Notes under the pieces: model-generated
Told to the model about the DNA's origin: nothing
Seen by the model: the letters and a program-made list of their open reading frames with translations, nothing else
Databases searched by the model: none
Translations under genes and position numbers: made by a program
Part shown: one piece after another, positions 45,566-57,195 of the stretch
Layout of the letters: each line of letters starts with the position of its first letter
How positions within the stretch are numbered: position 1 is the first letter of the stretch
NCBI GenBank assembly: GCA_021464415.1
Contig: JAKCWG010000184.1
Location: forward strand, 48,108-112,107
Reading direction: 5' to 3'
DNA: 64,000 bases
Origin: Lonicera japonica
Lineage: Eukaryota; Streptophyta; Magnoliopsida; Dipsacales; Caprifoliaceae

Positions 45566-46765
45566 TCATTTATGTATCCATATCCTTGGAACCTGTGAAT
45601 ACATTGCAGTATCGAATGTTTTGCATCTGTAAATGAACAACTCGCAAAAGGATTCCAAATTCTCAAGTCCCCGGATCTCAGTTAGTTTCTCACAATAAGA
45701 AGCATCTATGAATTCTAATTTCCTAAGATTTGAAAAATTAGGTAAGTTTTCAATCAACATACATCCACCAATGTTCAAATGTTCCAAGGATTTTAGTTCT
45801 TCAAGCCCACTGATCTCAGTTAGTTTCTCACAACCAGAAGCATCTATGAATTCTAATTTCCTAAGATTTGAAAAATTAGGTAAGTTTTCAATCAACTTAC
45901 ATCCACCAATGTTCAAATGTTCCAAGGATTTTAGTTCTTCAAGCCCCCTGATCTCAGTTAGTTTCTCACAACCAGAAGCATGTATGAATTCTAATTTCGT
46001 AAGATTTGAAAAATTAGGTAAGTTTTCAATCAACTTACATCCACCAATGTTCAAATATACCAAGGATTTTAGTTCTTCAAGCCCCCTGATCTCAGTTAGT
46101 TTCTCACAACCAGAAGCACATATTGATTTTAATTTCCTAAGATTTGAAAAATTAGGTAAGTTTTCAATCAACTTACATCTATCAATGCTCAAACGTTCCA
46201 AGGATTTTAGTTCTTCAAGCCCCCTGATCTCAGTTAGCTTCTCACACCACCTGACAGATAATTCTTTTAAGCTTTTTAATTTTGATAGATCCGGTAATGT
46301 TTCTATGTATTTGAAATTACACATACTCAAATACTCTAAAGATTCCAGTCCATCTAGGCCTCTAAGCTCGATTAGCTCGAAACCACTTGTAAACTCCAAT
46401 CTTTTCAACCTTTTCAAGTTTGACAGATCTGGTAATCTTTTTACGGAGCGGCAATCGTTCATGTTCAGAAGTTCTAAGGACTCTAATTTGTCTAGCCCCG
46501 GAATGTCAGTTATTAGCCGACATTCCTTGATTTCCAGTTCTTTTAACTTTGTTAACCTGGATAGATTTGGCAGTGTTTCCAGTAATAGACAACCCGTCGC
46601 ACCCAAGTATCTCAAGGATCCTAATTCTTCGATACCATCAAGACTACAGAGCTTGCGACAATGTTTTACCGCTAACCTCTCTAAATTCGAAAATGTGGAT
46701 AAGAAAGGAACACTCCTTAACCAAATGCAACAAGAGAGATCTAGAACTTTCAACTTGTCTAACAT
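45566..46765 (-). CDS. TNL-2 exon 4 (LRR array with near-identical modules)
   Basis: 1200 nt including the stop (399 aa). It begins at acceptor TTCTTACAG|ATGTTAGAC. The first half matches TNL-1. The second half contains four to five near-identical 47-residue modules (141 bp; text such as LIENLPNFSNLRKLEFIDA and CEKLTEIRGLEELKSLEHL), each equal to two LRRs, at about 45690-46250. This is a recent in-frame tandem expansion. It ends with RCKTFDTAMYSQVPRIWIHK. Confidence 0.88.
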   Translation of the reverse strand: MLDKLKVLDLSCCIWLRSVPFLSTFSNLERLAVKHCRKLCSLDGIEELGSLRYLGATGCLLLETLPNLSRLTKLKELEIKECRLITDIPGLDKLESLELLNMNDCRSVKRLPDLSNLKRLKRLEFTSGFELIELRGLDGLESLEYLSMCNFKYIETLPDLSKLKSLKELSVRWCEKLTEIRGLEELKSLERLSIDRCKLIENLPNFSNLRKLKSICASGCEKLTEIRGLEELKSLVYLNIGGCKLIENLPNFSNLTKLEFIHASGCEKLTEIRGLEELKSLEHLNIGGCKLIENLPNFSNLRKLEFIDASGCEKLTEISGLEELKSLEHLNIGGCMLIENLPNFSNLRKLEFIDASYCEKLTEIRGLENLESFCELFIYRCKTFDTAMYSQVPRIWIHK

Positions 46766-49700
46766 CTGTAAGAAATAAAATATACAGAAAATAAAAAAAA
46801 AAGTCAATTTTCAAAGAGAATACATATATACTAAGAATATGGTGATGATGAGACCATTGAAACAAAAGGAGATCTAGATAGACCTGAATCTGACTCCAGA
46901 GGTCGCAGTCCTCTTCGATTAAACTGTCTGACAGATCGAGAATAACAAGATTCCTCAAGAGAAGATTAGTTGCCCTAAATTGCGGGGTATAACATTTCCA
47001 CCGAAGCAATCTTAAATTTTGCAGACAATGCTCAAAATCACCGTACAAAGATTCGAGACCCAGATTAAGATACCTTAGACTTGGTAGCTTAAGAAACTTT
47101 TCTCCTATTAGGTCGGGTGTATCAAACGTAAACGATCGATGGTCAAGGCGAAGGGCTTTAACTTTTGCTGTTCCCTGCAAAGAATATCACGGGATGATTT
47201 AGTAAATAAAAAAATTATGTAATTGAGAGGGTTCTTTTGAATAATATACAAATCTCGATTTTTCAAAATTTAGTCTAATTTTGGAATTTTGTAAATTATG
47301 TGATTTTATAATATGGTTATAGAATTTGAGTTTGATCCATTTCTTTTTAATGATCCCTTTCTTCCATTATTAGTTACTAAAATTCCTTTCTCTAACTAAA
47401 ACATGTAAATAGATAAGAATATCATTTAAACTTAACTTTTATTACTATATCTAGATAATTTATAAAATATGTATAAAAAAATTTAAAAGAACACCTAAAT
47501 TGAAAATTATGTGATTTAAAAATTACAGAATTAAAATCTTATGATTTATCAAATAATATAATTTCAAAATTTTGTGAAAATAACGTAATCTTATAAAAAA
47601 TAATGAATGATAGATAAGGATTTTACAAAATATAGTCATAACTTTTATTACTATATTTAGATAATTTATAAATATGTATAAAAATTTTAAAAGAACACCT
47701 AAAGTGAAAATTATGTGATTTTACAATTACAGATTTCAAAATCTTATGCTTTATCAAATAATATGATTTCAAAATTCTGTAAAAAGGACATAATCTTATA
47801 AAAAATAATGAAGATAGATAAGAATTTTACAAAATTGCCTTTGCTATTCACAATGATAATTAATAAATTAATCTTATTAAAAATGTATATGTATGCATTC
47901 ACAGGAACACAAACCAAGCAGGACTTTTGTGCATTAGGGGGCATAATCCATAATCCATGATATACACTTATACTATTATTGCAATAAACTCATTTAGAGA
48001 TTAATAAAGATATGATAATTGCAGGATGGAGAAAGTAAACTAAATATAAATATATTGTAAGATAGTAAATAGTATACTACATGTATTAGTACTAAAATAT
48101 TATGTTATAATAAAATCCTGGTGTAATTTAACGACAATTATTTGCAGAGCAAACTTGTTAAACATGGATAACATATAATACAAGGAGAAATCGTTATGAT
48201 AATAAAAGATATCAAGAAATGATAAATGTTAAAAATAAAATATAATTAATATAAGGTCCAAAAACATTAAGGAAAAACCAACTATGTGTAGATCATACAC
48301 ACACTTAGTTAAGATTTTATTTGAAGTTTATGAAAACTAAGCATTATAATATAAAGAAATTCTAGACAACCTAAAAATGTAAAAATAAAGTTAAACATAT
48401 ATAACATAAAGAACAAAACATTTACAAAAATTAAATGCACTTGTTAATTAATTTTTGTATTTAATTTTTAAAAAAAATGGTTTGAAAAACAATTCCTTAT
48501 AAATAAGGAACAATTTAAGAATTCATATCCTAATTGAAATTCTAAAAGCGGCGACTTGCTTTTGAAATGAATAGTTTATTTAAGAACTATCCTAATCTAA
48601 ACTTACAGACAATTCTAAACCATACATTCAATCATCTGGTTATGTTTCTTTAATTGCCCAATTTCACCCCATATTTATATTACGAACAATTTAACCCATG
48701 CAAAATAATAACTTTCATTTTAAAATTGTTTCAAGTATTTTTTTGTGATACACTGTCCTAAGTAATTTTTATTTTAATATCAGTTTAAACCCACAAACCG
48801 CAATCCAAATGGGATACGACCTGGACCATTTTGGGGCCAATTTGCCCCCTACTTTTCACTCAAACACTAAGGTTATTAATGAAACAACGAAATATGTTAT
48901 ATATTTTCCATGTATAGAAACGAACTTTTTTCGAGTCCTAAAAGGAATATAGCATGTGTGAAGTTCTTGGTATTGTACTTTATAAGTTTATTTATGCATG
49001 AATTTGGTTAGCTCCATTCTATAGGGAGGGGCTATGGGCATTTATTATAGAAGTACAGAGGCCTTGGTATATATATCACTTTTTACGACTTTAGTATTCT
49101 TGATTGTCAATCACAATATATAAAGCAAAATTTAGGCTTCCCCTTAAGAAAGATCAATAGGATATTTGCCCCTTAAATCGTTGGAGCTGATTGGACAAAC
49201 CCACTACTTATTATTTTCCATATTCATCACTTTCTTTTCTTTTGGAATTATTCTGTTTGTTCATGCTATGTCATAGATATGTAGAACTGCATTATAAAAA
49301 AGGATTTTCTCACTTTACCAAAAAGAAGGGGTGTCCACGTGAAGGGGTAAATAGATAATTTTTAATTGAAAATTTGTAAACATGATCTATATGATGAATT
49401 TATCACCTAAACTAAAATTCATTAAAAAAAATCAACCTAGAAGTGGGTGAGATGTTTATAGAAAAACTCAACAGTCGAAAATGAATATATATATATATAT
49501 ATATATATGTGAATATATATATGTGTGTATTATCAATTTTTCAACACGTACACCCCTTCTAGGTAGAATTTTTTATACGAAATTTGGTGGAGATGATCTA
49601 CTCATTGTATAGATCATCTCTACAAATTTTCATAAAAGAATTCAACTATTTACTCATTCAAATGGACATCCCTTCATAAAACATTGTTTTGTTTGTAAAT

Positions 49701-52700
49701 TATTTTGTTTTGTAACTAAATGAATAAGTAGGAGAAATACTAAATTGTTAAAAAAAAAAAAAAAAATTAAATTGAAGATCTTACCTGTCCAGTCTCATAA
49801 ACCTCGAAAGCCTTGTCACTATCCCACAACCTACTCCACTTGCCCAACTTATCCAATTTTCCTTCACGCACAATTTGCCTACCAAGGTCTCGCAGCTGAT
49901 CGTGCATACTTAGGATATCATCATCTCCAACTGTTATAAGAGACCTACGTACGAGAACATTAAGCACAATCCCTGGATGAAATCCGCAATCATCCCACAT
50001 GTAACAAAGATTTGTTTTATCATGTCCAATGAAGAGACATGCGATATCAAGGAATATCTCTTTTTGTGCATCAGTCAATGGGTCAAAACTCAATCTCAAT
50101 TTTTTTTGGACTTCCTCATCGGGTACGTCTTTTAGCTCTTTAATTTTATATTCCCATAACTCTTTATCTGTCTCACCATATAATGATGACCCTGTAACCT
50201 TAAGAACTAAAGGAAGACCTGCAGCGGTGGATGCAATGCCCTCAGAAAGCGTTTTATAATCTTCTGGGGGATTTTTTCTTCCAAAGGCGTGCTTGCAAAA
50301 TAGCTCAAGAGATTCAACAGGGTCTAAATAAGCTGGTTGGTAACTTCCATAAACTTCAGGGTTACCTTCTTCTGTAGTACTTTCAAGTGCACGTAGAACC
50401 TCTTTGTTTCTAGTTGTAATGATGATCCTAGATTGTGCACCAAACCATTTCCAACTTCCTGCAAGTCTTTCGATTTGAGACTTATCATTCACGTCGTCAA
50501 GAACAATTAGAACTTTCTTTCTACCAACAACGCCTTTGATTTGTCTGATTCCGTCCATACAATCATTGACATGAATGGGTCTTGTCTTGAGGATGGCTGA
50601 AAGAAGTTGTGTTTGCAAATGAACTATACCATTGCGGCTTTCTGTTTCTCGAACATCTGGAAGAAAGCTATGACATTCAAAGTGATGTTGGTACTTGTTG
50701 TAGATGACCTCTGCAGTAGTTGTCTTACCTAGTCCACCCATGCCATGGATTCCAATAAACCGAACGCCGTCACAGTGAATGTTCAGAAGCTTATCTACCT
50801 TTTCTATGCGACTAGCCATTCCAATCAAATCTAAATCTTCATGCTTATTGTTTTGCATCAAAATTCTAAAAACTGTATCCGTGATGATTGTTACTAGTTG
50901 TCCTTCATGCCTGCAACATATGTAATAGATATAAAAGGGATCATAATCTAATTTCTAGAAAAAAAAATTACCAATCATGGAAAGTTTAATAAATTTTTTA
51001 GTTAGTCAATTTGTAACCGAATCAAGTTTAAAGCCTTAAAGAATAAAACAAAGGAAGGAAGGAAATAAACTTAAATTGTGAATAATTTTTTATAATATTG
51101 TCCATACTATATATAAAGCAATAACAACAGTAGCAATAAGTCAAGGATATGCTTGTGTTATAAGGATAATTTTGTTTATGTAGAATTTGTGCTCTTCGAC
51201 ATTGGTTTTTGGGTCTCGGCATTTTAAAGAAATAAAGAAGGATGTGAAGAGAATGAAAGTAATAATAGAGACAACAACTTTGGGAGAAAGGAAACGCCGT
51301 TATCAAGTGCTAAACATAAACGACTCAGTTTTGATCATCCTTTTACATAAGTATTGATGTGGCGAGATCTAGTCCGTTAATTTCAAATATAAGATCATGA
51401 TTTTCCCAATGGTACTAGTACAGTGTCCAAGGAAACTTTAAAGGATCCGGTGCCAACATTAATATTTTATTGTAAAGTTTCTCAAAGTAGACCTTTAATA
51501 ATGTTTATATTAATATTTTATTGTAAAGTTTCTCAAGGTGGACCTTTAATAATTTTATCTAAACCCGATTTATAATTAGAGGCCCATTTCTTTTGAATCT
51601 ATAAAATAGAAGTGGCCAAAATTCAAACTTAAATGTAAATTAAAGTGTTTGTTTTGATTAAAACTTTAGAAGTAACCTCTTATTATATTCTGAATGATTT
51701 AGAGGCTCTCCTACCTCTTAATGTTTTTAGTAATGTGGGAATGGTTACATAATATTATTTTTATACACAATCCTAACAATTTTGGGTATATATTAAAGAT
51801 AAGATTTTTAAATTCAAATTTTGGGTAATATATTTAATATCTATTTAGATATTGTGTTGAGACAGAAAACAAACAAAAATTTTAAATTCAAATTTTATAC
51901 TTCAGATTCAGAATATAAATTTTGTACGTGAGAACAAATGCCACATAAGTTCACTCACTTCTTTTTAAGTTTTTTGTTTTCATCAAACATACTAGCAAAA
52001 GAACTATTATTAATTTAAAGATATTATGAATACCCAATATATCTGAAAACTTTCATTCCCCTTTCTATATTTTTTTTGTTGCTGGAAATAAAACATCTAT
52101 TTCTAAGTTAATGAAAATTACTAAATCATGACTACTCCATAGCAAAGGTCGATCCCAACTTCTTTTTGTTTAAATGAAATAGTGAACGCATGAGAATGTT
52201 ATTTACTCAAAACAAAAGTGACTAGAGTACAATGGTATTACCCGCCGGTTTCTTTCTCCAGTTCTAATCCTTTTATTTTTCCAACTATTTTTAGTGCGTC
52301 CTTCCATTCTTGGATAACCTTTCCATCATAGCGTCGCTCCTTGTGTTGACGAAAGGCCTCCTCGTAACTATTAAGCTGATGCTGTACATCGTCAGGTGTA
52401 ACATCATAGAAAATAGGTAAAATTTTTTGATCCCTATTTTCCCGACATTGTACCATATGTGCAAGCTCAATGAGACACCATTTCTTAGAGGCATAGTTTT
52501 TGGAGAAGATAGGGATGGAGATTTTTGAATCATTGATAGCTCTGACGAGTTCAGGGCCGATCTCTTCGCCGAGGCGAAGCTCATTATCATCCCTAAATGT
52601 GCGAATGCCGGTTCGAGTAAGAGAGTTATAGAGGTAATCGGTGAAGCCGTAACGAGTGTCTTGACCACAGAAATTCAAGAATACCTCGTAATCCCCAAAT

Positions 52701-52840
52701 AACGATGGATCTGCTACAGAGGCAGAGGCAGAGGCAGATGCAGATGCTGAACTATTGCTCATGGTGGAGTCTCCTACTAATAACGATAGATCTGCTGCTG
52801 CTGAGCTAGAGGCAGAGGAAGATGATGAACTATTGCCCAT
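45566..52840 (-). CDS. TNL-2: TIR-NB-LRR immune receptor, four exons
   Basis: Paralogue of TNL-1. Proposed exons: 52840-52242, 50910-49785, 47174-46884 and 46765-45566, all with GT...AG junctions and the same phases as TNL-1, giving 575+97+399 = 1071 aa. The TIR, NB-ARC and LRR order and all catalytic/switch motifs are intact with no stops, so it is the best candidate for an active receptor in the window, acting inside the cell as a pathogen sensor. Introns are short (1.3, 2.6 and 0.12 kb) and free of the LTR insertions found in TNL-1. Differences that may matter: a longer, duplicated Ser/Ala-rich N-terminus, a freshly expanded LRR block and a distinct C-terminus. No post-LRR C-JID domain is seen. 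Regulation cannot be read from the sequence beyond the conserved 5' leader. Confidence 0.92.
46766..46883 (-). other. TNL-2 intron 3
   Basis: 118-bp phase-0 intron, GTCTAT donor and TTCTTACAG acceptor, aligned with TNL-1 intron 3. Confidence 0.8.
46884..47174 (-). CDS. TNL-2 exon 3 (linker and first LRRs)
   Basis: 291 nt, phase 0. Acceptor TTTGCAG|GGAACAGC, donor ATTCAG|GTCTAT. Encodes GTAKVKALRLDHRSF, then PSLRYLNLGL and LRNLVILDLSDS. Confidence 0.85.
47175..49784 (-). other. TNL-2 intron 2
   Basis: 2.6-kb AT-rich intron co-linear with TNL-1 intron 2 but with the empty site for the 307-bp element (ATTATTTGCAGAGC near 48140). It holds the shared MITE at 49325-49675 and a (TA)n tract at 49486-49508. 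No genes; ORF 47744-47944 is low complexity. Confidence 0.75.
49325..49675. mobile_element. Foldback MITE in TNL-2 intron 2
   Basis: Same element and place as 10543-10867. Ends GAAGGGGTGTCC and GGACATCCCTTC. Inside, AAATTTGGTGGAGATGATCT and AGATCATCTCTACAAATTT form a strong hairpin at 49581-49630. Confidence 0.6.
49785..50910 (-). CDS. TNL-2 exon 2 (NB-ARC domain)
   Basis: 1126 nt, exactly the TNL-1 length. Acceptor GTTGCAG|GCATGAAGG, donor CAG|GTAAGA. P-loop GMGGLGKTT (256-264), kinase-2 LIVLDD (334-339), GLPL (431-434), RNBS-D FLDIACLFIG and MHD (535-537, in SMHDQLRDLGRQIV). Differences from TNL-1 are scattered single residues (for example RPIHVNDC for RTIRVTDY and GHDKTNLC for GQNKTNPC). 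Confidence 0.93.
50911..52241 (-). other. TNL-2 intron 1
   Basis: 1.3-kb intron. Compared with TNL-1 it has about 240 extra bases at 51223-51460 and a 51-bp tandem duplication at about 51459-51560 (TTTTATTGTAAAGTTTCTCA twice). It lacks the 3.15-kb LTR, for which it preserves the single AATGG target at 51740-51744. Confidence 0.75.
52242..52840 (-). CDS. TNL-2 exon 1 (TIR domain)
   Basis: 599 nt. An N-terminal tail of about 49 residues has two tandem versions of M.NSS(S/A)n..D.SL, 28 residues longer than in TNL-1, so a second start at Met27 is possible. The TIR runs from DYEVFLNFCGQDTR (about 50-63) to about 193. WCLIEL is at 121-126 with the conserved Glu125. Donor GG|GTAATA at 52241-52240. 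Confidence 0.92.
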
Positions 52841-53200
52841 GGTGGAACCAACAATCTGTCTCTCTCTCTCTACTTGTGTGTGTGATCGAAAAATTGAGTG
52901 ATAGAAAGAAGAAGGCTAATTTTTCTTTCTTAAATTTATAATATTGTATCTCTGGGACCACTATAAATTGACTGTTCTTGACTTTTATCAAAGCGTGTGG
53001 GATCACAATAATTAACTTCTATCAACAACCATTCCGAAATGATTCTATCAAAGCGTGTGAGGTCACAATTCGACACGGGGAGGAGTGGGCCAGTAACTTT
53101 TCTTTCTAATTGCCAAGAACTTTCCCCTCGCCAGCCATTCTCGTTGAGTTCAATGAAAGCGTATGGTTTCATGAAAGAAAAATTAATTTTTTTATTTTTT
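52841..53200 (-). promoter_or_regulatory. TNL-2 5' leader/promoter region
   Basis: Homologous to the leaders at 17310-17660 and 22876-23160, with a (TC)n tract next to the start, GTGTGTGATCGAAAAATTGA and TTTCTAATTGCCAAGAAC. An internal duplication of TATCAAAGCGTGTGNGNTCACAA occurs at about 52987 and 53047. Confidence 0.5.
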
Positions 53201-54261
53201 TTATATAGGTAGGAAATTATATTTTTTGTTAAATTTTTTTATTTTATTTGATAAAATATGAAAATTATTTAGGTAAGGATATTGTTATTTAAAATTTTTA
53301 TAATAATTACTTAGAAATCATATCGAAAAATTAATTTCATGTATTTTGAGTGGAATGGTTTTACCCCCTAATTTTTTTAATGTGATGAGGTATTTTTTAT
53401 GTTATACTTGTTTTTATTAGTAAGGTTTTTTATTAAACATTATGTGAATTTTTTTCATCCAAAAAAATTTATACCTAGAAAAAAAAAATAGCACCTCAAC
53501 GCATCAATCAACTCACAACTCCTTTTTTAATTACTCATAATAGTTAATTATTTTTGTTATAATTTTATATTGTTTATGAAACGGAACGGAAACAGTCGAA
53601 TATAAAAATAGAAATTGACTATTAATGCTCCAAACAAATAAATTATTATTCAGTTTTTAATGAATTGGAAAAATTGTTAGAAACTAAATAAAGGAAATAA
53701 AATGGGAAAAAAGTTATTTACTAATAACTTAATTAGATAGATTTTGGGCATTTTTGTGTTTAATTCAAAATGTTTGAATTGTTTTGTATTTAGCCCATGC
53801 CAATAGGTTCTCCAAATTAGTTACTAGCCCAAACCTATGGACAATTAACAAATTTTATTGTTTTTAATGTTGTGTATGCCTTTTAAAAATAATCACTTAT
53901 ATTCGATGATGGTCTTTTTGACTTTTTTTATTTAAATTTATTATTTATGTAACTAATTTCTAGATTTGTTGAAATCTAAGGAGTTTTTTAAAGAATTTAA
54001 ACAATTTTTGAATATAAATTTAAGTAACATATAGAATTTAAATTTTATTACTTATTATCTATTGCATATAAAGAAAATTTAAGTATTTAACTAATTTTTA
54101 AGATCATCTCTAATGATTATATATATTTTTTGTGTAAAATTCTATATATAAGTTAACAGAGTTTTATATATAAATTATACATATATTTATTTTGTACTAT
54201 AATAATACTTATGTATAAAATTTAAAATGAACTAATAACAACAACACAAACAAAATCTGTC
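53201..54261. repeat. TNL upstream repeat, copy C
   Basis: No gene. About 53385-53970 aligns with 56925-56965 continuing at 62814-63330 (shared ACTCATAATAGTTAATTATT, GAAACGGAAC and TAGATAGATTTTGGGCATTT). The second copy has been split by the copia-like element. 53970-54261 shows only AT-rich DNA. Confidence 0.65.
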
Positions 54262-54500
54262 CAACATTTCTCTCTCTATACTTGTGTGTTTGATGGAGAA
54301 ATTGCGTGATAGGAAAAAGAAGACTACATATTTTTCTTTCTTAAATTTCTCTCTTTGAAGAGAACTATGAATTGATGGTTCTTTCTAATTGCCAAAAAGT
54401 AACTCGAACTTTCCCTCCGCCAGTTGCGTGTGGGGTCAATAATAATTTCTGGAGGAGAGCATGTGGGGTCAGTAATTATTTTTCTTTACAACTAAACATG
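54262..54500 (-). promoter_or_regulatory. Orphan TNL 5' leader
   Basis: A fourth copy of the TNL leader (TCTCTCTATACTTGTGTGT, TTTCTAATTGCCAAAAAG, GTGGGGTCAATAATAATTTC). On its downstream side (left) no TIR exon follows, so this is a leftover of an unequal exchange. It ends at the hAT-like insertion. Confidence 0.65.
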
Positions 54501-56619
54501 TAAGGTTGCTCGTTCAGGTTCGTATATCGTGTTCGGATTGTGTTAACATATTAATATTATAGTATTAATGTCAACACGAATATGATTTATTTAATTAATT
54601 ATATTAATTATATTAATTTAAACACGATCTATTTATTTTACAAATTATACGACATGATCCGACTAGCCCGTTTAATAAATAGGTCATGTTAAACCTATAA
54701 CTCGATACAACCCGACTAACCCATTTAATAAATAGGTTGTATTAAATCTGCAACTCGACACGACACGATTAACCTTTTATGATTATAATGACTGTTGGTC
54801 AGATTTCAACCCTAGAGGGGGGTGAATAGGGTTTAAAAACTTTAATGCGGAATTAAAACATTTTCTAACAATATTTTAAAAAAACAAATTTACTAAACCA
54901 ATATATCAAGGAATGCAATCAAATAAACAATCAAGCAAATAAACAATCTCAAGCAATCAATAATGTAGCAAGTAAATAAAGAGATTGAGTAAGAAAGATT
55001 GAACCGATTTGAAGTCCAAGGTTTTTTGTCCACACGGTTTTGGTTTTACCAAACCATAATCCGCGCTCGGTTAATTCCCCGATAATTTTCACTAATTTCA
55101 ATCTCCTTCCGGGTGAAGATCAAATCACTACAAGTGTATCCTCTCACACACTCTTTACAAATATTGCTTGACCACAATATTCACACAAGAAACTCTCTCT
55201 TGCTAACCTTGTGAAATTTACCTTTCACAATTTCTAAACAAGAATTTATCTTCTTGTTTTTCCTATGGGATTTACCTCTCACAATTAAATACTAATTGTT
55301 TGGCGATTCACACCAATTTACAATAACTCTCTCAAGTGTGTATAGAATACAATTTGAAACTCACACTAGAGTTATCCTATTTGATCAAGATGATATAACT
55401 CAAATGATAATGATAGATCAAAAATAATTTCTTGAATCTTTAGATATTGAAGATAGATGAAGTATGGAGTATGAGAGTGATTCAAGGTATGTAGAATGGG
55501 TCTTAGATGTCATATATATAGTCCCAAAAGTGATATATCCGTTTGAGAGGTTTGGTGGAAGTTTTGTAGCAAAAATAGTAAAAAATTAAAAATCCAACGG
55601 TTATATTCTGGAGCATCAGTCGACTAAGCAAAACCATCAGTCGACTGATGGACCCTTAGTCGACTAAGCAAGGCTGCTTAGTCGATTGATGGACCCTTAG
55701 TCGACTGAGCAAGGCTGCTTAGTCAACTGATGGACCAGACTGCCCACCAGGCCCTAAGGCCAAAATTTTCATTTTTTGCACTTTTGCATATAAGCTCCAA
55801 AATAAATTCTAATGCTTTGGAGACTTCAAAAATAAGTTTCTAAGACTCCCAAATATATTTTTGTATCAAAATTCATTCATATGAATTAATTATGAATTTA
55901 TTTCAAAACCGGTTTTTATAAGAATGATGTTTTGAAATGATTTTGATTCAAACTTGGTTTTGATCAATCTAACAATGATGCAAGTTCATGTTTGAGCTAT
56001 ATAATCAATCAATTGAGAAACTTTACATTAATCCTAAGCAAACACTCAATTACCGAATAGGTGGGTCTTCGAATGCTTCAATTTGTTTCTTCAAATTGAT
56101 TCCTCACTTGAAACTTTTCCCTTGAAGCTTTGGCATATAATCCTTGATCTTTTATGCTTCATGAAATGCATTGCTTTGTTAACTAGATCGGATGTTGGTT
56201 GAATGATCCTTGTCATGCTTCCTTTGAGCAATCATGCTATTCTTGATATTCCATGCAAGTGAGCTATAAACCTATATCAAGAAATATGTTAAATTACACA
56301 TGATTGATTTATTGTTATTATCAAAATAAGATTAAGACCTTCAAGGTCAACATTGACAATTAAGTCTCATGTAAAAAAAATTGTTTTATAATAGTTTTAA
56401 ACTTTTAATAAGTAATAATATGTATCACCTAATATCAAAATTCAATATTTAGTCAAAATAATATGAGAATAATAATCTAGAGTCGGAATATATAGCATTC
56501 CATCACCAAAGCAAAAACATAAAAAAAAATAGTAGTTTATCCATCATCAAAAACATAATAACTATCATCTATTACTAATACTCAAAATAAGAATATAATT
56601 ATTCGAGCAAGATGGAAAA

Positions 56620-56650
<31 letters not shown>

Positions 56651-56850
56651 GCTGTAAAAAATAAAAAATTGTGTTAATGGCGGATCAATTTTGAGTTAGT
56701 GGATTAACCCGAATACGACTCGTTTAGTTTGCAGGTTAAGCATGTCTAACCCTAAATTGACTTGAACCCATTCATACTTGACCCAAAGCTCCTAACTCCG
56801 TGTCGAGTTCTTGTCGGGTTAGCGTGTCGTGTTAAATATTAAAAGCCCTA
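54501..56850. mobile_element. Non-autonomous hAT-like element containing a solo LTR
   Basis: Perfect 8-bp TSD TAAACATG at 54493-54500 and 56851-56858, the size used by hAT transposases. The ends TAAGGTTGCTCG and, reversed, TAGGGCTTTTAATA are short imperfect inverted repeats. Subterminal DNA carries repeated CGTGTYG/ACACGA motifs, as in other plant hAT derivatives. Removing it restores AACTAAACATGAGTGTTCC, matching TNL-1 upstream DNA at about 17622. Without the nested LTR it is about 785 bp with no transposase. Confidence 0.82.
54793..56352 (+). mobile_element. Solo LTR, family S, copy 1 (1560 bp)
   Basis: It starts TGTTGGTCAGATTTCAACCC and ends CTTCAAGGTCAACA, flanked by ATGAC and TTGAC (one mismatch). 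A cluster of TCGA-centred palindromes (CAGTCGACTG, TTAGTCGACTAA) lies at 55617-55735. No ORFs of note. Strand is given only relative to copies 2 and 3, which are inverted. Confidence 0.85.
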
Positions 56851-57195
56851 TAAACATGAGTGTTCCATAAAAAGTTATGACATAAAAAAAAATATTTTTA
56901 TGAAAAAATAAAAAAAAATAGATAATGTGGTGAGATATTTTTTATTTATTTTTATTAGTAATATTTGTTGTAAAATATTGATATGTGTATGTCCGTAAGT
57001 AATATTGTAAGATACAATTTGTCCCACATTAATTTTGTAGAAAAGTAAAGAGGTAGCTCCTAATATAAATATAGCTAACCCTTACCCATATTAAATTCCT
57101 TCTTCTTGAAAGCCGGTTGTGCGAAAGTATGCCACCATAATTTAAATTTTATATTTCTTCTTCTTGGAGGTCACCTCAAAATCAAGTATCGTAAT

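Noticed and set aside
45708..46778. 356-codon plus-strand ORF opposite the TNL-2 LRR exon
   Set aside because: Long only because the antisense of repeated LRR codons lacks stops; it repeats with the 141-bp module and has no family resemblance.
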